Shown here piece after piece: positions 1 to 6,810 of a stretch of 20,444 nucleotides of DNA (its first letter is position 1; every line of letters starts with the position of its first letter). Source of the stretch: CAYVTZ01 sp964454685 (lineage in GTDB: Bacteria; Bacillota; Clostridia; Christensenellales; Christensenellaceae); the NCBI GenBank assembly GCA_964454685.1, contig CAYVTZ010000047.1, forward strand, positions 1-20,444, written 5' to 3'. The translations under genes and the position numbers were made by a program. A model generated the notes under the pieces. The model did not search any database and was not told the DNA's origin. It saw nothing but the letters and a program-made list of their open reading frames with translations.

Positions 1-70
1 TGACGTATTTCTACGTCTGCGCCTCATAGTTTTTCATTTTAACTTTACAGAGCCTACTTGTTATAATATA

Positions 71-98
71 AGAGACCTCATCTTCCCAAAACCTTACA
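71..98 (-). promoter_or_regulatory. Possible ECF-sigma promoter at left edge
   Basis: On the minus strand, just after the anti-sigma stop, TGTAAG is followed after 16 nt by GTCTCT. This is not a sigma-A promoter, but it resembles the split -35/-10 layout that ECF sigma factors use. The gene it would drive lies to the left of the window. A small inverted repeat (GACGTA, 4-nt loop, TACGTC, 2-17) lies further downstream. The assignment to the neighbouring sigma factor is inference from position only. Confidence 0.3.
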
Positions 99-113
99 TT
101 TTTTTATAAAATA

Positions 114-782
114 TTATTGAATTCCGTCAATTATTTTTAAAAGTTCTTCTCGTGCCACATTTCCTGTCAAATAAATTTCAAACATTCCATAAAAAACAAC
201 GGCATTGTACGGCGGCAATTCGGATATCGCGATGACTTTTCCGTCCTTGTCAATCCGCTCAAAATCATGAAAAGAAAAAATCTCCGAAGAAGCAGATTCT
301 TGGGGAATGTTTTGTATGGTTAGATTAATATACTGTTCTCCCTTGTACATCGTAAAGTCCGCAAGATATAGCATCTCCATATTCCGAAACGTAATCTCAC
401 TCACCTCAAACCCATCAGGAATATAATGAAGTTGCGGCAACAGCACGTGCTCCTGCTCTACAACTTCATCTATGCTTGCATAAGCCTTCTTCTCTTCCTG
501 CCCATCAAAAAACTGATCCGCCTGTTGCTGTCCATCTGCCTGCAATGCTTGCATCCTCGTCAAATCCGAAAACACCAGTGACAAAATCAGCACCGCAGCA
601 CAAAAGCCTGCCACCATGCCAATTTTAGGCAACACCGTATACTTTTTCTTTGGCGCTTGCTCCGCCAAAAATTTACGCTTGATTGCGTCATATTCGTCCT
701 GCCGCGCTTCTACTTCTTCTTGGTACATTGCTTCAAACGCATCGTCTATGCCCTGCTTCAAACGCTTTCTCATGTCACTCAT
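114..782 (-). CDS. Membrane anti-sigma factor (DUF4367-like)
   Basis: This 222-residue protein has a charged cytoplasmic N-terminus (about 1-52), one membrane helix (about 54-71) and an extracytoplasmic C-terminal domain. That domain, with its hydrophobic strands and a 'YIPDGFE' segment, resembles DUF4367-type sensor domains of clostridial anti-sigma factors. Its ATG lies 8 bp inside the end of the ECF sigma gene, a normal arrangement for coupled sigma/anti-sigma pairs. Residue 4 (ATG at 773) is an alternative start. By analogy with the family, the N-terminal part would hold the sigma factor at the membrane until an envelope signal releases it. No zinc-binding HxxxCxxC anti-sigma motif is visible, so this is not a classical ZAS-type protein. 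The identity rests on context and topology more than on a signature motif. Confidence 0.7.
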   Translation of the reverse strand: MSDMRKRLKQGIDDAFEAMYQEEVEARQDEYDAIKRKFLAEQAPKKKYTVLPKIGMVAGFCAAVLILSLVFSDLTRMQALQADGQQQADQFFDGQEEKKAYASIDEVVEQEHVLLPQLHYIPDGFEVSEITFRNMEMLYLADFTMYKGEQYINLTIQNIPQESASSEIFSFHDFERIDKDGKVIAISELPPYNAVVFYGMFEIYLTGNVAREELLKIIDGIQ

Positions 783-1302
783 CTTGTGCCGCCTCCTTCC
801 TCAATTTCTCCTTCATGCGCGAATGCAGCGCCCACAGCGCGCCCACCTTCACATCCAAAATCTCCGCAATCTCTTCCATCCCGCGTTCTTCCTGATAATA
901 ATAGTGAAAAAATACCCTCTCCCTATAAGAGAGCTTTTCCACCCATTTCCTTACATTTATTTTCTCAAATTCGGTAAAAATTTCTTCTTCCACGGTTTGT
1001 TCGCTCACCGGCAGTGCGCCCTCCCCCCGTTGCGCCACCGTTCCTTCCAGCGAAACCAGCTCAAATTTCTTCTTTTTAAATCGCTTACAAATCAAGCCGC
1101 GCGCGATCTTTTTCACCCACGCGCCAAACAAATCCCGATCCCGCAGCTGCTCAAACGCGCGGAATGCCTCATAAAGCGTCTCCTGATAAATATCCTCCGC
1201 ATCCGCATAACAATAGACCAGTGAAAAGATATATCGCTTCAACGCAGACTCATGCCGTTCAAATAATTCAATGAAAATCTGTTGCCTCGATAATCCACCC
1301 AT
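775..1302 (-). CDS. ECF-family RNA polymerase sigma factor
   Basis: About 175 residues, a typical ECF length. Region 2 is seen in the first third, with 'YADAEDIYQETLYEAF' as the core-binding and -10 recognition helices. Region 4 is seen near the C-terminus, with 'LSYRERVFFHYYY' followed by the helix-turn-helix 'MEEIAEILDVKVGAL'. Regions 1.1 and 3 are absent. The linker between the two domains is acidic. The ATG at 1302 lies about 11 nt after the GGGAG ribosome site. A TTG two codons upstream (1308) has closer spacing of about 5 nt and is a real alternative. The gene overlaps the anti-sigma gene by 8 bp and is preceded by a sigma-A-type promoter, so basal expression need not be autoregulated. 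The regulon is unknown. Confidence 0.85.
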   Translation of the reverse strand: MGGLSRQQIFIELFERHESALKRYIFSLVYCYADAEDIYQETLYEAFRAFEQLRDRDLFGAWVKKIARGLICKRFKKKKFELVSLEGTVAQRGEGALPVSEQTVEEEIFTEFEKINVRKWVEKLSYRERVFFHYYYQEERGMEEIAEILDVKVGALWALHSRMKEKLRKEAAQDE

Positions 1303-1326
1303 ACGCAAATCCGCTCCCTTGCTTCC

Positions 1327-1355
1327 ATCATAATGAAAAAAACTGCAAAAATCAA
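1327..1355 (-). promoter_or_regulatory. Sigma-A promoter for ECF sigma operon
   Basis: On the minus strand, TTGATT (1350-1355), a 17-nt spacer and TATGAT (1327-1332) precede the sigma gene, giving a leader of about 20 nt. The spacing is ideal and both boxes are close to consensus. Confidence 0.7.
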
Positions 1356-1425
1356 GCCATTCCTAAACCAGTATTGCCCTGCCGCGCACCCTAATCATAG
1401 CGCCTCTATCTTTTACATATGGCCT

Positions 1426-1812
1426 CCGAATTGATTTTTTTTGGCACTCTGTCTGTGGATATAACCACACTCCTTTCACCTGTATTCGGCCTCTCGCATC
1501 CAATAATCTTGTGGCTATCTGCCCACCCTTCCAACTGCACTCAATCCCGAATTGATTTTTCTTTTGGTGCTCTGTCTGTGGATATCACCACACCCCTTCA
1601 CCGGTATTCGGCCTTTCGTGTCCAACAATCTTGTGGCTATCTGCCCACCCTTCCAACTGCACTCAATCCCGAATTGATTTTTCTTTTGGTGCTCTGTCTG
1701 TGGATGTCACTACACCCCTTTCACCTGTATTCAGCCTTTCGTATCCAACAATCTTGTGGCTATCTGCCCACTTTCCAGCTGCACCCAATCCCGAATTGAT
1801 TTTTCTTTTGGT
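1426..1812. repeat. Tandem 121-122 bp intergenic repeats
   Basis: Three full units begin with CCGAATTGATTTTT at 1426, 1547 and 1669, and a truncated fourth begins at 1791. The periods are 121, 122 and 122 bp. Identity between units is high, with scattered substitutions and small indels. The period is not a multiple of three, so the short open frames across the array shift between units and it is unlikely to be coding. Each unit has a short inverted repeat, TGTGG, 6 nt, then CCACA. In unit 3 the second arm is CTACA, which still pairs through G-U. The array fills most of the 600-bp gap between the sigma operon and the citrate synthase terminator. Confidence 0.9.
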
Positions 1813-1842
1813 ACTTTTCTTTTTTTCTAAAAAGAAAAGTAC
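1811..1842. repeat. Perfect 14-bp hairpin capping the repeat array
   Basis: GTACTTTTCTTTTT (1811-1824) and its exact complement (1829-1842) flank a 4-nt TTCT loop. The stem starts exactly where the fourth repeat unit breaks off, so it may be the boundary of the element that carries the repeats. It is AT-rich and lacks the GC stem of an ordinary terminator. Confidence 0.75.
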
Positions 1843-1863
1843 ACAAGCAAAAACTCCCAACAC

Positions 1864-1893
1864 AAAAAAACAACCCACCGCAAGGCAGGTTGT
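1864..1893 (-). terminator. Rho-independent terminator of citrate synthase
   Basis: On the minus strand, 17 nt after the citrate synthase stop, ACAACC pairs with GGTTGT (outer arms) and CC with GG (inner arms) across a small mismatch, with a TTGC loop. A run of seven T follows. Confidence 0.85.
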
Positions 1894-1909
1894 CTCCTAA
1901 CTTCTATTC

Positions 1910-3274
1910 TTATCTGTTTTCCAGCGGCACATATTCCGCATGTTCACATACATTTTTGTATGCCGGACGGATGATCTTTCCCGCGTTGAGCAGCTCCTCG
2001 ATGCGGTGTGCGCTCCACCCGATAATGCGCGCCATGGCAAAAATCGGCGTGAATAGTTCGGTCGGCAGGTTCAGCATGCTGTACACAAATCCGCTGTAAA
2101 AATCTACATTCGCACTCACACCTTTGTATATCTTGCGTTCTTTCGCAATCACTTCCGGTGCCAGACGCTCCACCATGGAATATAGTTTAAACTCTTTGTC
2201 CAGTCCCTTCTCCTCGGAAAGGCTCTGCACGAAAGATTTAAAGATATTCGCGCGCGGGTCAGACAGCGAATAAACAGCGTGCCCCATCCCGTAGATCAGG
2301 CCCGCCTTGTCAAACACCTGCTTGTTCAGCAATGCCGCCAGATATGCCCGCACTTCCGATTCGCTCGTCCAGTCGGAAATATTCTTCTTCATGTCCTCCA
2401 CCATCTGCACCACTTTGATGTTTGCGCCGCCGTGCTTCGGACCTTTCAACGAGCCAAGCGATGCCGCCACGCTCGAATAAGTGTCAGTGCCGGAAGATGA
2501 AACCACGTGCGTCGTGAATGTGGAGTTGTTGCCGCCGCCATGCTCTGCATGCAGCACCAGTGCAACGTCCAAAATGTTCGCTTCCAAATCAGAAAACTGA
2601 CTGTCTGTGCGCAGCAAATGCAAAATATTCTGCGCCGTCGAATATTCCTTCTTGGGCGTGTGGATGAAGAGGCTCTGCCCATCATGATAATGCTTGTAGG
2701 CCTGATATCCATAAACAGAAAACAGTGGGAACAACGCAATCAACTGTAAGGATTGCCGCAATACATTCGGTATTGAAATGTCATCCGCCTTGTCGTCGTA
2801 AGAATACATGGTCAGTACGCAGCGCGCCAGCGTGTTCATCATGTCCTGGCTGGGTGCCTTCATGATGATGTCGCGCACAAAGCTGGTCGGCAATGTCCGG
2901 TAATACGCCAACTGCTCGGTAATCTCCGTCAGCTGAGCCTGATCAGGCAGCGTTCCCATCAAAAGCAAATGCACCACTTCTTCAAATCCAAAGCGCTTCT
3001 CGTTGATAAATCCTTTTACAATAGATTCAATGCTGAATCCACGATAATAAAGCCGTCCTTCGCAAGGGATCATCTCATCACCCTGCTTTTCAAACGAAAT
3101 GATATCCGAAACCTTCGTCAGTCCCGCCAAAACGCCTGCGCCACTCAAATCCCGAAGTCCGCGTTTGACCTGATATTTCCCGTATAACTCCGGGTCGATC
3201 ATGCTATTTCCCTTGCTTCTTTCTGCAAGTGACAAAATCTCCGGTGTTGTTTCTGAATAGACATTTTTCGCCAT
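1910..3274 (-). CDS. Citrate synthase (Si-type)
   Basis: Condenses acetyl-CoA with oxaloacetate to citrate, feeding the oxidative branch towards 2-oxoglutarate and glutamate in an anaerobe. The 454 residues contain the family catalytic set: H245 in 'LHAEHGGGN', H281 in 'GPKHGGAN' and D391 in 'NVDFYSG'. A further conserved His lies in 'GMGHAVYSL' (about 332). The protein is longer than the roughly 370-residue Bacillus enzymes because of an N-terminal extension of about 35 residues, as seen in many clostridial homologues. It is not an Re-citrate synthase, which belongs to the isopropylmalate synthase fold. The ATG follows AAGGGGG by about 8 nt. It is monocistronic, with its own promoter and terminator, and no aconitase or isocitrate dehydrogenase lies nearby. 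A 2-methylcitrate synthase role cannot be excluded. Confidence 0.93.
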   Translation of the reverse strand: MAKNVYSETTPEILSLAERSKGNSMIDPELYGKYQVKRGLRDLSGAGVLAGLTKVSDIISFEKQGDEMIPCEGRLYYRGFSIESIVKGFINEKRFGFEEVVHLLLMGTLPDQAQLTEITEQLAYYRTLPTSFVRDIIMKAPSQDMMNTLARCVLTMYSYDDKADDISIPNVLRQSLQLIALFPLFSVYGYQAYKHYHDGQSLFIHTPKKEYSTAQNILHLLRTDSQFSDLEANILDVALVLHAEHGGGNNSTFTTHVVSSSGTDTYSSVAASLGSLKGPKHGGANIKVVQMVEDMKKNISDWTSESEVRAYLAALLNKQVFDKAGLIYGMGHAVYSLSDPRANIFKSFVQSLSEEKGLDKEFKLYSMVERLAPEVIAKERKIYKGVSANVDFYSGFVYSMLNLPTELFTPIFAMARIIGWSAHRIEELLNAGKIIRPAYKNVCEHAEYVPLENR

Positions 3275-3347
3275 AGTATTGCCCCCTTCATGATATATTT
3301 GATCTATAAAAAAGTTGAAAACTTAAGTGTATAAAATGCTTATTCTA

Positions 3348-3356
3348 ATTATATCA
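3348..3356 (-). promoter_or_regulatory. Extended -10 promoter for citrate synthase
   Basis: The minus strand reads TGATATAAT, an extended -10 element, with no good -35 box at the right distance. It implies a leader of about 66 nt. The leader holds a short inverted repeat, AAGTT, 3 nt, AACTT (3312-3324). Confidence 0.5.
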
Positions 3357-3493
3357 CAAACACCCTCAAAAGGAAAGTTTTTTTTGCCGTGCCCGTCGCA
3401 GAGGGTAAAATACGCCTGTCTTTTCACTCTCAAAAAACTTCTCCGCTCCTTTCTTTTCCACAAATCTTCATTAAAAATATGCTGCCGCATTCA

Positions 3494-3522
3494 TTGACAA
3501 CCGCCTGTTTTTTCCATACAAT
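3494..3522 (+). promoter_or_regulatory. Sigma-A promoter for the EamA transporter
   Basis: TTGACA (3494-3499), a 17-nt spacer and TACAAT (3517-3522). Transcription would start near 3529. That places an upstream TTG codon (3528) at the transcript end and supports the ATG at 3549 as the true start. Confidence 0.8.
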
Positions 3523-3548
3523 AAAACTTGTGTGTCAAGGGAGGCAAC

Positions 3549-4442
3549 ATGAAAAAAAATACATTAAAATATGATCTTTTGTTAATTTTGGTCGCAATGA
3601 TTTGGGGTACGGGCTTTGTGGGCACAGACTATGTGCTGGAAGCAGGCGTTCCTTTTAGTTTGCTGATTGCGCTGCGCATGCTGTTTGCCATGATCTTCAT
3701 GCTGCTTTTCTTCTTCAAAAAAATACGTGTGATGAATCGCACTCAGGTCAAGCACGGCATCATCGCCGGCTCGCTCATGGGGCTGGGCTTTGTGCTGCAA
3801 ACGGCAGGTCTGCAATATACCGAGGTTTCCAGCAATGCCTTCCTCACGGCAATGAATGTCATCTTTGTGCCTTTCATCAGTTGGATGCTGCTGAAAAAGC
3901 GCCCGCACGCAAAAATATTCGTCTGTGTCATACTCGGCTTCTTCGGCATGTTCATTTTAACGCGCGCATACGAGGCAAGTCTGAATTTTAATATCGGTAA
4001 TCTGCTCTCGCTGCTGTGCGCCGTCGCATACGCGTTTCAAATTGCGTATATCGGCTTTGCAGCGAAGGATTCCGAGCCGGTCTCCTTCACCTTTGTGCAA
4101 ATTGCCGTCACCTGCGCAATCGGCTTTGCGCTGTTTGCGCTGCTGGATCTTAGGCAATTTGTCATACCGCCCGCCTTCCACTTCGCCTTGCTGGGCAGCG
4201 CCTATCTTGGCATCGTCTGCACCGCTATCGCGTTTATGCTGCAATGCCTGTGCCAATCGCACATGAACGCACCGCGCGCCGCGCTCATCATGTCGCTTGA
4301 AGGGCTGTTTGCCAGCATCCTCTCCGTATGGCTGGGGCTGGAGCCGTTGCAAGCCTCCCTCGTTGTCGGCGGACTCATCATCACCGCATCCGTGTTCCTG
4401 CTGGAGCTCAACCTCCCAAAGCGTCCAAGGCTTTCAAAATAA
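3549..4442 (+). CDS. EamA/DMT-family transporter
   Basis: A 297-residue polytopic membrane protein with about ten hydrophobic helices in two EamA halves. The first half has the typical 'LLLILVAMIWGTGFVG' opening helix. The second half begins at about residue 150 with 'IGNLLSLLCAVAYAFQI' and ends with 'EGLFASILSVWLGLE', a conserved loop of this family. Members export or take up small metabolites such as amino acids; the substrate cannot be read from sequence. The ATG at 3549 follows AAGGGAGG by 4 nt. The in-frame TTG further upstream sits at the predicted transcript end. The gene runs towards cinA, and their 3' ends overlap by 35 bp, so no terminator separates them. Confidence 0.88.
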   Translation: MKKNTLKYDLLLILVAMIWGTGFVGTDYVLEAGVPFSLLIALRMLFAMIFMLLFFFKKIRVMNRTQVKHGIIAGSLMGLGFVLQTAGLQYTEVSSNAFLTAMNVIFVPFISWMLLKKRPHAKIFVCVILGFFGMFILTRAYEASLNFNIGNLLSLLCAVAYAFQIAYIGFAAKDSEPVSFTFVQIAVTCAIGFALFALLDLRQFVIPPAFHFALLGSAYLGIVCTAIAFMLQCLCQSHMNAPRAALIMSLEGLFASILSVWLGLEPLQASLVVGGLIITASVFLLELNLPKRPRLSK

Positions 4443-5664
4443 GCGCAAATGCGTTTTGCGCGCTCATGTGCCGAATGTGCGCCCGGTCAAATTCTCTGCG
4501 CCCAAACGCCAAATGCAATTCCAGCACAGTGGAATAAAAATCCGAATCAATCGCCAAATACACCAGCCCCACCGGCTTTTCCGGTGTGCCGCCTGTTGGA
4601 CCCGCGATGCCCGTGGTTGCAATGCCAATGTCCGCGCCGCTGATGGCGCGTACCCCTTGCGCCATTTCACGCGCCGTCTGCTCGGAAACTGCGCCATGCT
4701 CTTTCAGCGTTTCCTGCCGTACACCTAAAACTTTTTCCTTCATTTCATTTGCATAGCTGCACACGCCCAATCCGAAGATGCCGCTTGAGCCGGATAATTC
4801 CGTAATTCGCTGGGAAATCAGACCGCCCGTACAGCTTTCCGCAGTCGCCACCGTCTTGCCGCACTCCATCAGCTTTTGTACGGCAGCCGTTTGCAGGTTT
4901 GGCACGTCGATTCCATAGCAAAACTCACCCAGCAAATCCTGCAACTCCACCAAAACAGGGTTGATTCTCTCCTCACACTCTGCCGAATCTCTACCGGATG
5001 CCGTCACCCGCAGCGTCACCTCGCCTGCTTTTGCATACGGTGCAATGGTCGGGTTCGTACTGTTTTTCATCTGCTCAAACAGCAAATCCTCCACGGTCGA
5101 TTCCCCAATGCCAAACAGTCGCACATTATGCGATACAAACACCCGATCCGAAAACTGCTGCAAATACGGCAGCACAGAGCGTTCAAACATGGGTTTCATC
5201 TCATTCGGCGGGCCCGGCAGCAAAATCGCCGTCTTTCCGTTTTCGGATACAGCCAGCCCCGGCGCAGTTCCATTCGCATTGTCAAAGACCTCCGCCCCCT
5301 CCGGCATCCATGCCTGTTTGACATTGTTGTCCGTCATCCTGCGCCCGATCTTCTCAAAAAATGCGGTGATCGCCTGCAAAGATGCTTCATGCAGCTTCAT
5401 CTCCTTGCCAAAATAATGCGCCACGGTCTCCTTGGTCAGATCGTCGTAGGTCGGTCCCAGTCCACCCGTCATCACAATCAAGTCTGCACGGGAGAACCCC
5501 AGCGCAATCGCATCCTTCAACCGTTGCGGGTTGTCACCCACCACCGATTGATAATAGACGCCAATGCCGATATTCGCCAGTTCTTTTGCCAAATACGCTG
5601 CATTTGTGTTCACAATGTCCCCCAGCAGCAGTTCAGTTCCCACACATAAAATTTCCGCTCTCAT
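4408..5664 (-). CDS. cinA: CinA-family nicotinamide-nucleotide amidase
   Basis: The two-domain CinA protein, 418 residues, matches the usual 410-420. The N-terminal MoCF-binding-like (COG1058) domain has 'GTELLLGDIVNTN' (9-21), 'TGGLGPTYDD' (66-75) and 'LPGPPNEM' (149-156). The C-terminal PncC deamidase domain has 'AESCTGG' (275-281) and 'TGIAGPTGG' (351-359). The family hydrolyses NMN to nicotinate mononucleotide in pyridine-nucleotide salvage, and some members have ADP-ribose pyrophosphatase activity. The ATG at 5664, giving the family-typical 'MRAEILCVGTE', lies one base after the stop of the glycosyltransferase gene. An ATG three codons upstream (5673) is the alternative and would overlap that gene by 8 bp. 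The frame stays open much further upstream but only by shadowing the glycosyltransferase. The usual recA or pgsA neighbours are missing. Confidence 0.93.
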   Translation of the reverse strand: MRAEILCVGTELLLGDIVNTNAAYLAKELANIGIGVYYQSVVGDNPQRLKDAIALGFSRADLIVMTGGLGPTYDDLTKETVAHYFGKEMKLHEASLQAITAFFEKIGRRMTDNNVKQAWMPEGAEVFDNANGTAPGLAVSENGKTAILLPGPPNEMKPMFERSVLPYLQQFSDRVFVSHNVRLFGIGESTVEDLLFEQMKNSTNPTIAPYAKAGEVTLRVTASGRDSAECEERINPVLVELQDLLGEFCYGIDVPNLQTAAVQKLMECGKTVATAESCTGGLISQRITELSGSSGIFGLGVCSYANEMKEKVLGVRQETLKEHGAVSEQTAREMAQGVRAISGADIGIATTGIAGPTGGTPEKPVGLVYLAIDSDFYSTVLELHLAFGRREFDRAHIRHMSAQNAFALILKALDALGG

Positions 5665-5665
5665 C

Positions 5666-6565
5666 TCAGCCATAAATGATTTGTCCCACTTTCCTATATA
5701 ATCCACTTTTGAATAATCCATGCTTTGCCAGTGTACGCCACCGCTTGAGGATGGGTTGACCTTCCAGCTGCGCAAACGCCTGCAATCGCTCCCGCTCTCC
5801 TTCGTCCAGCCGATCCGCATATTGCTGTAAAAATGCGGCTGTTTGCCGATAAGTGCGCACAATTTCCTCATGTATGCTCTGCGTATTGCTCAGTTTTCCC
5901 TGCACATATGCGCGGGAGCGCACATCCTTCGCACCCACCTGATTGCTCCCGTGTTTGCGATACAAAATCCGGTTGTCTGCGCAAACAATACGCCCAAACG
6001 CCGCCGCAACCATCGCCAGCCACCAGTCATGCATCAACATCTGCGGCGATGGCAAAAACAGCTCTTTGAGTGCGCGGTTAATCATCACCGTGCATCCCGT
6101 CACAATGTTTTGTACCGCTATTTCATGCAAGGTAAGCCGCCGCGCGTCCAGTTTTTGCATTTCAAAAAAGGACTGCGCAATCGTTTCCCCCGCCTCGTCC
6201 ACCACGCACAAATCCGAAAACACCAATATCGGCTTTCCGTCCGCCTCCGCCTCACGCATAGCGCACAATGTGCGCGCAGCTTTGTCCGGTAACCAGATAT
6301 CATCCTGGTCGCAAAACATCAGGTACGGCGCGTCTGCCTGTTCCATGAGAAATATAAAATTTCCCATTGCAGAGCCAATTTTTTCGCCATTCAGCACCCT
6401 GATGCGCGCATCCTGATATTCCGCTAAAATCGCCGTCGTCCCATCTGTTGAGCCGTCGTCATGGACTAAAATTTCCAATTCCACATCTTGCTGTGCCAGC
6501 AAACTGTCCATCTGCTGCCGCAAAAAACGCGCCCCATTGTAAGTCGCAAGCAAAATTTGTATCAT
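5666..6565 (-). CDS. GT2-family glycosyltransferase (rhamnosyltransferase-like)
   Basis: A 299-residue cytoplasmic GT-A enzyme. It starts with the family-typical 'MIQILLATYNG', followed by the nucleotide-binding 'HDDGSTDGT' (35-43), the metal-binding 'DQDDIW' (86-91) and an acceptor-side 'MHDWW' (178-182). This layout is common in transferases that build surface polysaccharides, often adding rhamnose or related sugars. The sugar and acceptor cannot be fixed here. The ATG at 6565 follows GGGGTG by 4 nt. It is the first gene of an operon with cinA, to which it is translationally coupled. It lies alone rather than in a polysaccharide cluster, and is preceded by an unusually long leader. Confidence 0.88.
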   Translation of the reverse strand: MIQILLATYNGARFLRQQMDSLLAQQDVELEILVHDDGSTDGTTAILAEYQDARIRVLNGEKIGSAMGNFIFLMEQADAPYLMFCDQDDIWLPDKAARTLCAMREAEADGKPILVFSDLCVVDEAGETIAQSFFEMQKLDARRLTLHEIAVQNIVTGCTVMINRALKELFLPSPQMLMHDWWLAMVAAAFGRIVCADNRILYRKHGSNQVGAKDVRSRAYVQGKLSNTQSIHEEIVRTYRQTAAFLQQYADRLDEGERERLQAFAQLEGQPILKRWRTLAKHGLFKSGLYRKVGQIIYG

Positions 6566-6736
6566 GTTACACCCCAAAATCCGCAGTTGCAGCCATTCGC
6601 CCGCAACGTCGGCATTGCATCATGCAGTCTATCTATCACGGCAATATGCCGCAGCGCCACTCGTTTGTTACCATATCTTCTGTGCAAGCAATGCTTACTC
6701 ACATCGCAGAATCTTTCATCATTCTGTGATTCAGCC
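6566..6736 (-). promoter_or_regulatory. Long, possibly structured leader of the GT2 gene
   Basis: About 170 nt separate the likely transcription start (near 6736) from the GT2 ATG. On the minus strand the leader holds several possible small hairpins. One is CGGCA, 3 nt, TGCCG. Another is the palindrome TGCATGATGCA. A third is GTTGC, 12 nt, GCAAC close to the ribosome site. A fourth is an imperfect TGTG...AAGC stem. No known riboswitch consensus is recognised. A weak open frame (see findings) also fits here. Confidence 0.35.
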
Positions 6737-6742
6737 GACCTA

Positions 6743-6751
6743 ATTATACCA
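6743..6751 (-). promoter_or_regulatory. Extended -10 promoter for the GT2-cinA operon
   Basis: The minus strand reads TGGTATAAT, matching TGnTATAAT, with only a T-run where the -35 would be. It lies just downstream of the terminator of the preceding gene. Confidence 0.55.
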
Positions 6752-6765
6752 CATTTTGCCGCAAT

Positions 6766-6795
6766 AAAAAACCGCCTATGTTTGTGCATAAGCGG
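6766..6795 (-). terminator. Terminator of the Ig-like secreted protein gene
   Basis: On the minus strand, CCGCTTATG pairs with CATAGGCGG through nine base pairs, including one G-U, across a 6-nt loop. Six T follow. It lies 15 nt after the stop codon. Confidence 0.85.
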
Positions 6796-6810
6796 CTTCA
6801 ATGTTATGGT

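Noticed and set aside
1663..1878. A 71-codon minus-strand frame across the repeats ('EKKKSTKRKINSG...')
   Set aside because: It is formed by one repeat unit plus the hairpin. The 121-122 bp period shifts the frame in each unit, and it has no ribosome site.
4876..5649. A 257-codon plus-strand frame inside cinA
   Set aside because: Antisense shadow of cinA; rich in Arg, His and Gln, with no recognisable domain.
5665..5871. The 69-residue N-terminal extension of cinA in the longest open frame
   Set aside because: It overlaps the glycosyltransferase gene and resembles no CinA; the family begins at the 'MRAEILCVGTE' segment.
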